This document shows positions 1 through 7,287 of a stretch of 10,014 nt of DNA, one piece after another (the first letter of the stretch is position 1; each line of letters starts with the position of its first letter). The position numbers were made by a program, and so were the translations under genes. Source of the stretch: Verrucomicrobiota bacterium (GTDB lineage Bacteria > Verrucomicrobiota > Verrucomicrobiia > Limisphaerales > UBA8199); the NCBI GenBank assembly GCA_026397855.1, contig JAPLUA010000399.1, positions 1-10,014 on the forward strand, in the 5' to 3' direction. The notes below the pieces were generated by a model. It was not told where the DNA came from. It ran no database searches and saw only the letters and a list, made by a program, of their open reading frames with translations.

Positions 1-62
1 AACTCGCGTGGCCAACCTATGTACACGCCATGGCCCATGAACGGCGGGGGCGCCCACGCAAG

Positions 63-87
63 CCGCCCTTTGGGGCCGCCAGGGCGG
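63..87 (-). terminator. Possible terminator hairpin downstream of the GH28 gene
   Basis: A perfect 7-bp inverted repeat (CCGCCCT at 63-69, AGGGCGG at 81-87, 11-base loop) lies 18 bases beyond the stop codon of the leftward glycoside hydrolase gene. The position and GC-rich stem suit a transcription terminator. There is no T-run after the stem on the minus strand, so it is not a canonical intrinsic terminator and could just stabilise the 3' end. I see no gene in bases 1-104. Confidence 0.35.
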
Positions 88-104
88 GGTGTGAAATATC
101 CGGG

Positions 105-1649
105 TTAGTGGTCCCGTTCTGTCACCTGCGCGCCCAGCCGATTGCTCTCCAGGGCAACGGCCGCGTTGGTGTCACCCGCAATCCGGACGAACACGCCGGG
201 CCCGGAGGCGACTATGCAGCCGCGCACCAGGGCCGGCGTGACGTCGTTGAGTGCGAGCACCGGCGCGCCTTCGTTGGGCTTCTCAACCTTCAGTCCTGTC
301 ACTTCGAGGTTTGCCACGTTCCGCGCCTCGACCGCCGGCCCGGAGCGCGGCTGCAAGGTGATGTTCTCCAGCACGATGTCCTTGGCGTTCTCACAGCGGA
401 TGCCCGCCTTGACCCCCGTCGCCTGCACGTTGTAGAGCCGCAAATCCTCCAACGGTGACACCGCCAACCCGCCCAGGTCTGCGAGCTTCTTTGCGTTGAC
501 AACGCTCACGTCCCCCCAATAGAAGTGGCGCAGGTGGGGAATGGCCTCCGGCGGCACGGCCTTGCCGTCCTCGGAATGACCGTCCCCGTAGGACGCCGTG
601 ACTGAAAACGCGGCGTCGGAGATGTTCCGCATGATCAGGTTGGACGCCCTGAAATACTCGACCACCCCGCCGCGCCCCAGGGCCGTCTTGACCCGCAGCC
701 CCCGTTCTGTGCCGTCGAACACGCAGTTCACCACCGTGACGTTGCGCACCGAGCCGGACATTTCGCTGCCGATGGCCACGCCCCCGTGCCCGTGCGCGAA
801 GGTGCAGTTGCTGATCAGGATGTTCTCGCACGGGATGCCCACCCGCCGGCCATCCTCGTTGTATCCGGACTTGATGACGATGCAGTCGTCGCCGACATCA
901 ATGTGGCAGTTGCTGATGCGCACGTTCCGGCAGGAGTCGGGGTCCACGCCGTCCGTGTTCGCCGAGCGTGATGGTGCCAGGATGGTCAGGTTATCGAGCG
1001 TCACATTCTCGCAATAAACCGGGTGAACGTTCCAGGCAGGCGAGTTCTGGATCGTGAGGTCGCGGATCAGGACGTTGGTGCAGTTGTAGAGGTTGACCAT
1101 GCGCGGGCGGTCGTAGCGCAGCGGGGACCCGGGCGGGTTCTCGGGCTCGCGGCCCTTGAGCTTCATCTTCTTGCGCAGGTCCATGGTCTTGCGGTTCGCA
1201 GCCCACCAGACGGCCCCCTGCCCGTCCAGAACACCGCGGCCGATGATGGCAATATCGTGCAGCCCCTGGCCGGTGAACATCGAGGCATAGACCTTGTGAT
1301 GGACGCCCTCCCAGCGGCCGTCAATGGGCGGGTAATCGTTGAAATTGGTGCTCCCCAACAGCACGGCCCCCGGCTCAATCTCGACCTGGATGCAACTCCT
1401 CAGGAAGATGGGCCCCGTGAGGTAGCGGCCCGCCGGGATGCGCACCGTCCCGCCGCCGCCCGCGGCGCAGGCGTCCACGGCCTTCTGGATCGCGGCCGTG
1501 TCAAGCGCGCTGCCGTCCCCTGCCGCGCCGTAGGTCCGCACATTATAGGGCGAGGAATCCGCCGCCTGCCCCAGCGGGCTGAGCACGGCCAGGATTCCTA
1601 AGATCAACCCGCCGGTCTTGATTAATGCTCTGCTGGTCATCATGGTCAT
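105..1649 (-). CDS. Secreted glycoside hydrolase family 28 (polygalacturonase-type)
   Basis: A 514-residue right-handed beta-helix enzyme expected to hydrolyse alpha-1,4-galacturonosyl or related bonds of pectin outside the cytoplasm. Residues 1-30 form a signal peptide: basic start, hydrophobic GGLILGILAVLSPLG, and likely cleavage after GQA. All family signatures are present: NTDGVD at 231-236, GDDC at 253-256, GHGG at 287-290, and the substrate-binding R-x-K at 319-321. The catalytic aspartates and histidine are therefore intact. Residues 380-514 add further helix-like rungs. The start at 1649 is chosen because it gives a clean signal peptide and has AGGA 8 bases upstream; in-frame ATGs at 1706 and 1796 lie outside a plausible signal peptide. 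It is transcribed divergently from a sensor kinase gene, which suggests control by that system. Exo versus endo action and the exact substrate (homogalacturonan or rhamnogalacturonan) cannot be told from the motifs. Confidence 0.93.
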   Translation of the reverse strand: MTMMTSRALIKTGGLILGILAVLSPLGQAADSSPYNVRTYGAAGDGSALDTAAIQKAVDACAAGGGGTVRIPAGRYLTGPIFLRSCIQVEIEPGAVLLGSTNFNDYPPIDGRWEGVHHKVYASMFTGQGLHDIAIIGRGVLDGQGAVWWAANRKTMDLRKKMKLKGREPENPPGSPLRYDRPRMVNLYNCTNVLIRDLTIQNSPAWNVHPVYCENVTLDNLTILAPSRSANTDGVDPDSCRNVRISNCHIDVGDDCIVIKSGYNEDGRRVGIPCENILISNCTFAHGHGGVAIGSEMSGSVRNVTVVNCVFDGTERGLRVKTALGRGGVVEYFRASNLIMRNISDAAFSVTASYGDGHSEDGKAVPPEAIPHLRHFYWGDVSVVNAKKLADLGGLAVSPLEDLRLYNVQATGVKAGIRCENAKDIVLENITLQPRSGPAVEARNVANLEVTGLKVEKPNEGAPVLALNDVTPALVRGCIVASGPGVFVRIAGDTNAAVALESNRLGAQVTERDH

Positions 1650-1824
1650 CGTCCGATTCCTGCTGATCGCGAACCCTGCTTCGCCGCCGATCGCGGCAGA
1701 GCTCATTCGCGCAACTTGATGCGAAGCGTATCCCCTTCGCTGGCGGAGGCAACCAGGATGTTTGGGATTTGGGGTATTCCGGGCTTGGAATCGCATCGCG
1801 GGTCATATAAGAACCTCAGGCATC
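1650..1824. promoter_or_regulatory. Divergent control region between GH28 and sensor kinase genes
   Basis: This 175-base region separates two divergent start codons, so it must carry promoters for both strands unless transcripts overlap. On the plus strand TATAAG at 1806-1811 is a -10-like box 13 bases before the kinase ATG at 1825, with TTGGAA at 1785-1790 as a poor -35 (15-base spacer). A 6-bp inverted repeat, GCGAAG at 1721-1726 and CTTCGC at 1735-1740, is a candidate binding site. No convincing minus-strand promoter was found. Confidence 0.35.
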
Positions 1825-4800
1825 ATGTGGCTCCCGGACAGCAACCGGCCTCTGTGGCGGCACCGAACCTTCGTATCGGTCGCAGTTCTGCTGCTCCAGG
1901 CTGCCTGCTGCGCGTCGCTCGCCGCAGGCAGGGTCCAGCAATACATTGCCCGGTCGTGGTCGGCCGACGATGGCCTGCCGCATAATTACGTGTTCTCAGT
2001 CCTGCAGGCGCGGGACGGCTATCTTTGGGTGGGAACCCGCAACGGCCTGGCGCGGTTCGACGGGGTGCGGTTTACGCCGGTTGACTGGGGGCTGATGAAG
2101 GGCTCGATTATCGGCAGCCTCTGCGAAAGCCGTGACGGGAGCTTATGGGTTGCGGTGGAGGGCCGCGGGCTGCTGCGGTGGAGCGAGCAGGGGGTATCCC
2201 GACACAGCCCCACCAATGGGTTAAACAGCAACTTTGTGCGCGCCTTATGCGAGGCCAGGGATGGCTCGATCTGGATTGCCACCCGGGGCGGCCTGACCCG
2301 CTTCCTCGACGGCAAGTTCCACACGTTGACCCAGGAGGACGGGCTGGCCAGCATGGTGGTGGAAGCGCTTTGCGAGGATGCGGAAGGCAACCTCTGGGCG
2401 GGCACTTCGGGAGGGCTGAACTGTCTCAAGAACGGCGCTGTGACCACGACGCTGACCACCAGGGAGGGGCTGCCGAGCAGATCGGTCACCGCCCTCTGCA
2501 CCGATCGCCATGGCAATCTCTGGATCGGCACCAGCGAGGGGCTCGCGGTTCGCGTCGGCGGGAAGATCCTGCCCGCCTACAATGAGTCGAGCGGCTTGAC
2601 GGAGCGCTTTATCAGGACCCTCTACGAGGATCGGCAAGGCAACCTCTGGATCGGCACCTACGGCGGACTCTACCGCGCGGTGGCCGATCCCTCCGGAGCC
2701 CCGCACCGCCACGGGCCATGCGTCCCCCAGTTGAATGCCGAGGGCGCGGCCTACGACCGGGTGATGTCCATCGTCCAGGACCAGGAAGGGAGCCTCTGGG
2801 TCGGCAGCCGGGACGGCCTGAGCCGGCTGAGGGTCAGGCCGTTCACCGGGTTGGGCAAGCAGCAGGGGCTCAACCAGAACAGCGCCACGTCGGTCTGCGA
2901 AGACACCGGCGGCGCGCTTTGGGTGACCACCTGGCGCGGCGGGCTGAACCGACTCAAGGACGGCAGGATCTTCACCTACTCCGCCACGAACGGGCTGGCG
3001 ACCGACCTGCTCCTGTCTCTTTGCGCCGGGCACGACGGCAGCGTCTGGGTCGGCGCCGACCATGACGGCGGTTTATACCGGTTCAAGGATGAGGCCTTTG
3101 CGCATTATGACGCGCGGGACGGGCTGACCAATATCGCCATCCAGGTCATTTGCGAGGACAGCCAGACCAATCTATGGCTCGGCACCCCCAAGACGCTCAC
3201 ACGGTTCGCCGGGGGGAAATTCACCGACTTCACCCTGCGGGACGGGCTGGCCGGCGAAGGGGTCAAGGCCATGCTTGAAGATCATGCCGGCGATCTCTGG
3301 GTGGGAACAAGCACCGGGTTGTCCCGGCGAAGGGATGGCAAGTTCACAAGCTACACCACCAGGGACGGCCTGTCCCACAACTCGATCACCTGCCTCTACG
3401 AAGATGGGCAGACCAATCTTTGGATCGGCACGGCGGGCGGGGGGCTCAACCGCCTCCGCGCCGGCCGATTCACCGCCTACACCCCCCGGCAGGGCCTCTT
3501 CAGCGATGAGCTGCTCGAGATCCTCGAGGACGATGCCGGCTGCCTCTGGATAAGCTGCCCCAACGGCGTGTTCCGCGTCGAGAAGAAGAGCCTCGATGAT
3601 TTCGACGCCGGCAGGGCCGGGTCCATCTCCTGCGCCACCTTCGGCAAGGATGAGGGCATGGTCGGCGTCCAATGCACCGGGGCCGCGAAGCCGGCCGGAT
3701 GGAAAGGCAAGGACGGGCGGCTCTGGTTCACCACGATCAAGGGCCTGGCCGTCACCGAACCGAACATCAGGAGCAACGATTGCCCGCCACCCGTGGCGAT
3801 CGAGGAAATCGTTGCCGACAAACGCAGGGCGGCCCCGCACGGAGTGGGGCCGGAGGGCGCGCCGGACGCCCATCCTGCTCCGCGGATGAACTCCTCGCCC
3901 GTGCGCATTCCCCCCGGGCGCGGGGAATTGGAAATCCATTACACCGCCCTGAGCTACCAGGCTACGGACAAGAACCGGTTTAAGTATATGCTCGAAGGGG
4001 TGGACGCCGAATGGGTGGACGCCGGCGTGCGGCGCGTGGCCTACTACAACAAGGTCTATCCGGGGCGCTACCAGTTCCGGGTGCTGGCCTGCAATAACGA
4101 CGGCGTCTGGAGCGAGTCCGGAGCCTCTGTCGTGCTCATCCTCGCCCCGCACCTGTGGCAAACCTGGTGGTTCCTCGGCCTGGCGATCACCGCGGCGGTG
4201 GGCGCGGTGGGCGGCACGGCCGCTTATTGGACGAAAAGGGCCTCCCGCCGCCGGCTGGAGCGACTTGAGCAGCAGCATGCCCTGGAAAAGGAGCGCACCC
4301 GCATCGCCCGGGACATCCACGACGATCTCGGATCCCGCCTGACGCATATCTCCATGTTGAGCGAGCTTGCGGAAGCCGACAAAGCCAAGCCGAGGGAGGT
4401 CGAGATGCACGTCCGCAAGATCGCCACCTCCGCCCGTGAAACCGTCCGCTCCTTGGACGAGATCGTGTGGGCCGTCAGCCCCGAGAACGACACCTGGAAC
4501 AGCCTCGCGGAATACCTCAGCGAATACGCCAATGAATTCTTCGACGGCACCAACGTCCGCTGCCGGCTCGAAATGCCCATGGACCTGCCCCCCTACCCGC
4601 TGCCTTCCGAAGTCCGCCACAGCCTGTTCCTGGTGATCAAGGAGGCCCTCAACAACAGCCTTAAGCATGCGCACCCTTCCGAGGTCCGCATCCGGGTGTC
4701 GCAGAGCGATTCGCTGATCGAGATCACCATCACCGACGACGGCCGGGGATTCGAGCCGGGCCTCGCCGGGGCGGGGTCCGGCAGCGGGCTCCGGAATATG

Positions 4801-4920
4801 CGGGAGCGGGTCGAAAGCCTCCACGGGCGGTTCCAGTTCGAGAGCGCCCCGGGCAAGGGAACCCGCCTGACAATCGGAATCAGGCTCAACGCAAACCCAA
4901 AGGCGCCCTCACATGGATAG
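1825..4920 (+). CDS. Propeller-type membrane sensor histidine kinase (Reg_prop / Y_Y_Y / HisKA_3 / HATPase)
   Basis: This 1031-residue sensor kinase has a signal/anchor segment at about 16-34. Fourteen blade motifs of the LWVGT type follow, beginning near residues 67, 107, 149, 190, 232, 274, 324, 365, 407, 450, 491, 532, 574 and 633, enough for two seven-bladed propellers. A Y_Y_Y domain (about 698-775) and one membrane helix (about 780-802) come next. The cytoplasmic part has a short charged coiled coil, a NarX-like phosphoacceptor region with RIARDIHDDLG (His832), and an ATPase domain with N-box ALNNSLKHA (941-949), DDGRG (971-975) and GSGLRNMRER (985-994). The extracytoplasmic half resembles the Bacteroides hybrid two-component systems that bind oligosaccharides. 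There is no fused receiver or DNA-binding domain, so phosphate should pass to a separate regulator, most likely the NarL-type gene downstream. The ATG at 1825 is preferred to a TTG at 1762 because it gives a compact signal segment and follows the -10-like box. The pectic ligand is inferred from the neighbouring GH28 gene. Confidence 0.93.
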   Translation: MWLPDSNRPLWRHRTFVSVAVLLLQAACCASLAAGRVQQYIARSWSADDGLPHNYVFSVLQARDGYLWVGTRNGLARFDGVRFTPVDWGLMKGSIIGSLCESRDGSLWVAVEGRGLLRWSEQGVSRHSPTNGLNSNFVRALCEARDGSIWIATRGGLTRFLDGKFHTLTQEDGLASMVVEALCEDAEGNLWAGTSGGLNCLKNGAVTTTLTTREGLPSRSVTALCTDRHGNLWIGTSEGLAVRVGGKILPAYNESSGLTERFIRTLYEDRQGNLWIGTYGGLYRAVADPSGAPHRHGPCVPQLNAEGAAYDRVMSIVQDQEGSLWVGSRDGLSRLRVRPFTGLGKQQGLNQNSATSVCEDTGGALWVTTWRGGLNRLKDGRIFTYSATNGLATDLLLSLCAGHDGSVWVGADHDGGLYRFKDEAFAHYDARDGLTNIAIQVICEDSQTNLWLGTPKTLTRFAGGKFTDFTLRDGLAGEGVKAMLEDHAGDLWVGTSTGLSRRRDGKFTSYTTRDGLSHNSITCLYEDGQTNLWIGTAGGGLNRLRAGRFTAYTPRQGLFSDELLEILEDDAGCLWISCPNGVFRVEKKSLDDFDAGRAGSISCATFGKDEGMVGVQCTGAAKPAGWKGKDGRLWFTTIKGLAVTEPNIRSNDCPPPVAIEEIVADKRRAAPHGVGPEGAPDAHPAPRMNSSPVRIPPGRGELEIHYTALSYQATDKNRFKYMLEGVDAEWVDAGVRRVAYYNKVYPGRYQFRVLACNNDGVWSESGASVVLILAPHLWQTWWFLGLAITAAVGAVGGTAAYWTKRASRRRLERLEQQHALEKERTRIARDIHDDLGSRLTHISMLSELAEADKAKPREVEMHVRKIATSARETVRSLDEIVWAVSPENDTWNSLAEYLSEYANEFFDGTNVRCRLEMPMDLPPYPLPSEVRHSLFLVIKEALNNSLKHAHPSEVRIRVSQSDSLIEITITDDGRGFEPGLAGAGSGSGLRNMRERVESLHGRFQFESAPGKGTRLTIGIRLNANPKAPSHG

Positions 4921-4945
4921 TGCCGGGCAAAGCCACGGCCGCACC

Positions 4946-5080
4946 GTAACGCAGACTTTCAGTCTGCTGTATCGCAGGTTTTCAACCTGCCAACGCCCGG
5001 ACGAGACCAATGCGCCTGCGCACCACGAACGCCGGGCCGATTGCAAATCGGCGATACAGCAGATTACAAATCTGCGTTAC
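4946..5080. repeat. Inverted-repeat element made of four short hairpins
   Basis: Two 30-base arms (4946-4975 and 5051-5080) are reverse complements of each other except at a few positions. Four mini-hairpins, each a 6-bp stem with a 5-base loop, are embedded in the element: GCAGAC/GTCTGC, loop TTTCA (4951-4967); GCAGGT/ACCTGC, loop TTTCA (4974-4990); GCCGAT/ATCGGC, loop TGCAA (5036-5052); GCAGAT/ATCTGC, loop TACAA (5059-5075). The spacers are also complementary: TGTATC at 4968-4973 and GATACA at 5053-5058. The 45-base centre is unrelated apart from a small TGCGC/GCGCA palindrome (5011-5022). The element lies between the kinase stop and the regulator start. It looks like a dispersed palindromic or REPIN-like element, possibly also acting as an RNA structure that attenuates or stabilises the shared transcript. 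No transposase is present. Confidence 0.8.
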
Positions 5081-5153
5081 CGCAATCCCGGCCGCCGGCG
5101 GGCATCCGCGCCGTTCACATCTTCATGCGATGCCCGACCTGCGGCAAATCGGC

Positions 5154-5159
5154 TACACT
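5154..5159 (+). promoter_or_regulatory. Possible -10 box of the response regulator gene
   Basis: TACACT matches the -10 consensus well and lies 30 bases before the preferred ATG at 5190. Transcription from here would begin near 5166, where an in-frame GTG occurs. No recognisable -35 lies 16-18 bases upstream, so the call is weak. If real, the regulator could be transcribed independently of the kinase, and starts at 5010 or 5130 would be excluded. Confidence 0.25.
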
Positions 5160-5189
5160 GCCGAGGTGAACGTTGCTGCTGTTGATGTG

Positions 5190-5822
5190 ATGCCTATCCG
5201 CGTTGCGATCGTGGACGATGACGAAGGCATCCGTGCCAGCCTTGTGAACATGCTCGGCCGCAGCGCGGATTGCCGCCCGGTCTGCAACTATGCCGACGCC
5301 GAGAGCGCGCTGGCGGACCTGCCTTCGCACAAGCCGGATGTCGTGCTGATGGACATCAACCTGCCGCACATTGACGGCATCGAGTGCGTGCGCCGGCTCA
5401 AGGAGCAATTGCCCTCCACCCAGTTTGTCATGCTCACGGTCTATGGCGACAGCGACCGCCTGTTCCGCTCCCTCATGGCCGGGGCGAGCGGCTACCTGCT
5501 GAAACGCGCGCCTTCTACCGGCCTGCTGGCCGCCATCCGCGAGGTCCGCGCCGGCGGTTCGCCCATGACGCCTCAAATCGCCCGGCGCGTGGTCCAGCAC
5601 TTCCGCCGGGTGCCCGAGGTCGCCCCGGAGCTGGAGAAGCTCACCCCGCGCGAAAAGGAAATCCTCGCCCAACTGGCCCAGGGCTTCCTCTACAAGGAGA
5701 TCGGCGACAACCTGGGCATCAGCATGGACACCGTCCGCACCTACATCCGCAAAATCTACGACAAGCTGCAGGTCCATTCCCGCACTGCGGCCATGATCAA
5801 ATACCTCCACCAGCAGGCTTGA
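5190..5822 (+). CDS. NarL/LuxR-type response regulator, likely partner of the upstream kinase
   Basis: A 210-residue two-domain response regulator. The receiver domain (about 1-120) has the acidic pocket Asp9-Asp11, phosphoacceptor Asp55 in VVLMDINLP, switch Thr83 in MLTVYGD and conserved Lys105 in GYLLKRA. The output domain (about 148-207) is a LuxR-type helix-turn-helix with LTPREKEIL at 151-159 and the recognition region ISMDTVRTYIRKIYDKLQ at 177-194. Cytoplasmic kinases with a HisKA_3 domain normally pair with this regulator class, so the neighbouring propeller kinase is the obvious partner. The reading frame is open back to 5010, but upstream residues include the hairpin element and do not resemble a receiver; MPIRVAIVDDDE is a typical beginning. 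No good ribosome site precedes 5190 (GAGGTGA lies about 20 bases away), and an in-frame GTG at 5166 is an alternative. Targets may include the GH28 gene, but no binding site can be named. Confidence 0.92.
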   Translation: MPIRVAIVDDDEGIRASLVNMLGRSADCRPVCNYADAESALADLPSHKPDVVLMDINLPHIDGIECVRRLKEQLPSTQFVMLTVYGDSDRLFRSLMAGASGYLLKRAPSTGLLAAIREVRAGGSPMTPQIARRVVQHFRRVPEVAPELEKLTPREKEILAQLAQGFLYKEIGDNLGISMDTVRTYIRKIYDKLQVHSRTAAMIKYLHQQA

Positions 5823-5855
5823 GCGCCGCGCGCCACCCCGCCTCCGGCAAGGCCC

Positions 5856-5873
5856 ATCGCACAAAGATGCGAT
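5856..5873. terminator. Small hairpin after the response regulator gene
   Basis: ATCGCA and TGCGAT form a 6-bp stem around a 6-base loop, 34 bases after the regulator stop. No T-run follows, so it may be a weak terminator or a regulator-binding palindrome. The rest of 5823-5995 also holds a palindrome GGTTTAACC (5899-5907) and a weak -35/-10 pair, TTTAAC (5901-5906) and CGATAA (5923-5928), with a 16-base spacer. Confidence 0.25.
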
Positions 5874-5962
5874 TAGGCGTCCAAGCCCTCCGGTGGTAGG
5901 TTTAACCCCGAAAAGCAAAGCACGATAAGAGCCATGCGTTTCTCGAAGACAAGGAGTTCCTG

Positions 5963-5986
5963 ATGCGTCTTCCGCACCTGTTGTAA
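5963..5986 (+). other. Seven-codon leader reading frame with strong Shine-Dalgarno
   Basis: AAGGAG at 5951-5956 sits 6 bases before an ATG that opens a frame encoding MRLPHLL and stops at TAA 5984-5986. The next gene begins 9 bases later in the same frame without its own ribosome site. Just before it, another frame (MRFSKTRSS, 5934-5963) overlaps this ATG through TGATG. This suggests a leader peptide with translational reinitiation into the AraC gene, or a decayed longer N-terminus cut by a stop codon. It may also be chance, since the frame is very short. Confidence 0.35.
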
Positions 5987-5995
5987 GACTCGCCT

Positions 5996-7150
5996 ATGAA
6001 AGAGCATAAACACGTATTGATAGCGCTCGGCTGGTACGACCACCGGCTCCACCGTGGCATCGAGCGCTACGCCCAGGAGCACGACTGGTATCTGTCGGCA
6101 AACCCGGCGCGCGAAAAGGTCATCCCCTGGGGCTGGCAGGGCGACGGCATCCTCGCCTGGCTGGGACCCTCGGACGAGCTGGCCGAGTTCGTCGAGTGCC
6201 AGGAGCGCCCCACGGTGGATTTCAGCTTCCGCCGCCCGGAGCTGCCCCTTCCGCGCGTGCTCGAAGACCACAAGGCCGCGGCGGAGCTGGTGGCGGAACA
6301 CTTCCTGGCCCGGGGCTTTGCCCACTTCATGTTTTACAGCGATGCACCCGACTGGTCGCACGAGGAGCGGGGCTCGGGGTTCGTTGCGGCCCTCGAGCAG
6401 CGGGGATGCTCCTGCACCTGGATCAAATGGCAGGAGTCGCCTGAATCCCGGAACAGCTCCGGCCTGTGGAAACGCAAGCATGCCTGGCTCGCGGCGCAGT
6501 TGAAGCAGGTGCCAAAGCCGCTGGCCCTCTTCGCCGCCAGCGACCAGCTCGCCCTCGATGCGCTGGAAAGCTGCAAGTCCGCTGGCCTCGCCGTCCCGGA
6601 CCAGGTGGCCATTGTCGGCGCCGAGAATTGCCTCCTGGCCCCCGACACGATGGAGACGCCGATATCGAGCGTGGACACCAACCTCGAGCTGCTGGGCTAT
6701 CGCGGCGCCAGTTTGCTCGACGATTGCATGTCCGGCAAGGCCTCCCCGGCGGAGCCCGTTCGCATCCCTCCCGCCGGCCTGATCGTGCGCAAGAGCAGCG
6801 ACCTCCTGGCGGTGGAGCACAAGGGAGTGGCGCGCAGCCTGCGCTACATGCACGAGCATTTCCATGAGCCGATCACCATCAAGGACGTCGTCGGCATTGC
6901 CTCCATGTCGAGGCGCGGGCTGCACAAAGCCTTCGTCCAGGTGCTGGGCCGGACGCCCGGTGCCGAACTGCACGAGCTGCGCATCCAGAAAGCCAAACGC
7001 CTGCTCTGCGAGACATCCCACAAGATCCATTCGGTCGCCGAGATGTGCGGCTTCCAAAGCGCCAACACCTTCTGCATCTCCTTCCGGCATACCGTGAGAA
7101 CCTCCCCCGGCCGGTTCCGGGCCAAGATGCTGCTCCAGCCGCAGCTTTGA
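5996..7150 (+). CDS. AraC-family regulator with N-terminal sugar-binding-like domain (XylR type)
   Basis: A 384-residue cytoplasmic transcription factor. Residues 1 to about 275 resemble the periplasmic-binding-protein fold used by LacI/GalR and XylR sensors, recognisable from HVLIALGWYDHRLHRGIERYA at the start, the LVAEHFLARGFAHFMFYSD segment, PLALFAASDQLALDALESC, and PDQVAIVGAEN with its GVDN-like end. Residues about 277-378 are an AraC-type DNA-binding domain with two helix-turn-helix units: ITIKDVVGIASMSRRGLHKAFVQ, then IHSVAEMCGFQSANTFCISFRH, followed by the typical TSPGRFR ending. In the family the N-terminal domain binds a monosaccharide and the protein activates sugar catabolism genes. 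The ligand here is not evident; a plant cell-wall sugar is inferred from the nearby GH28. The ATG at 5996 is preferred because the domain begins at once, although it lacks a Shine-Dalgarno. TAAGAC at 5984-5989 could be a -10 box giving a leaderless transcript, which would compete with the leader-peptide idea. Confidence 0.92.
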   Translation: MKEHKHVLIALGWYDHRLHRGIERYAQEHDWYLSANPAREKVIPWGWQGDGILAWLGPSDELAEFVECQERPTVDFSFRRPELPLPRVLEDHKAAAELVAEHFLARGFAHFMFYSDAPDWSHEERGSGFVAALEQRGCSCTWIKWQESPESRNSSGLWKRKHAWLAAQLKQVPKPLALFAASDQLALDALESCKSAGLAVPDQVAIVGAENCLLAPDTMETPISSVDTNLELLGYRGASLLDDCMSGKASPAEPVRIPPAGLIVRKSSDLLAVEHKGVARSLRYMHEHFHEPITIKDVVGIASMSRRGLHKAFVQVLGRTPGAELHELRIQKAKRLLCETSHKIHSVAEMCGFQSANTFCISFRHTVRTSPGRFRAKMLLQPQL

Positions 7151-7167
7151 CCGCGCACCGGGCGCGA

Positions 7168-7198
7168 AGAAGGCGGGGAACAGGCTCTAACGCCTTCT
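7168..7198 (+). terminator. Hairpin downstream of the AraC gene
   Basis: A perfect 8-bp inverted repeat, AGAAGGCG (7168-7175) and CGCCTTCT (7191-7198), flanks a 15-base loop 17 bases after the AraC stop codon. Its position before a new promoter suits a terminator, but no T-run follows the stem. Confidence 0.4.
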
Positions 7199-7251
7199 CC
7201 GCCGCAACTGCTGCCGTTCCTGCGCCTCTCCCGGCGGCCTGTTCAAACAGT

Positions 7252-7280
7252 GTGACAGCCAGAGGGTTTCCTGCTAGATT
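7252..7280 (+). promoter_or_regulatory. Sigma70-like promoter of the secreted-protein gene
   Basis: GTGACA (7252-7257) matches the -35 consensus in five of six bases, and TAGATT (7275-7280) is a good -10 box. The spacer is exactly 17 bases. Transcription would start near 7287, immediately at the in-frame GTG of the following gene, which suggests a leaderless or nearly leaderless mRNA. Confidence 0.6.
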
Positions 7281-7287
7281 TCAGCCT

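Noticed and set aside
30..458. Plus-strand frame starting MAHERRGRPRKPP, resembling an AT-hook
   Set aside because: It is antisense to the well-supported GH28 gene and the motif-like start is isolated; the rest has no recognisable features.
3172..4824. A 550-codon open frame on the minus strand
   Set aside because: It lies wholly opposite the kinase, whose domains and motifs are continuous. The minus frame is low-complexity Gly/Pro/Ala-rich text typical of antisense shadows in GC-rich genes.
4946..5080. CRISPR-like repeats
   Set aside because: The repeated units are short inverted hairpins, not direct repeats with uniform unique spacers, and no cas gene is present.
5010..5189. Extended N-terminus of the response regulator starting at 5010
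   Set aside because: The extra 60 residues are read through the hairpin repeat and do not resemble a receiver domain; starts at 5190 (or GTG 5166) fit the family.
5115..5918. A 267-codon minus-strand frame
   Set aside because: Shadow of the NarL-type response regulator, whose catalytic and DNA-binding residues are all present on the plus strand.
5873..7090. A 405-codon minus-strand frame
   Set aside because: Opposite to the AraC/XylR gene, whose two domains are clear on the plus strand; no motif seen in the minus frame.
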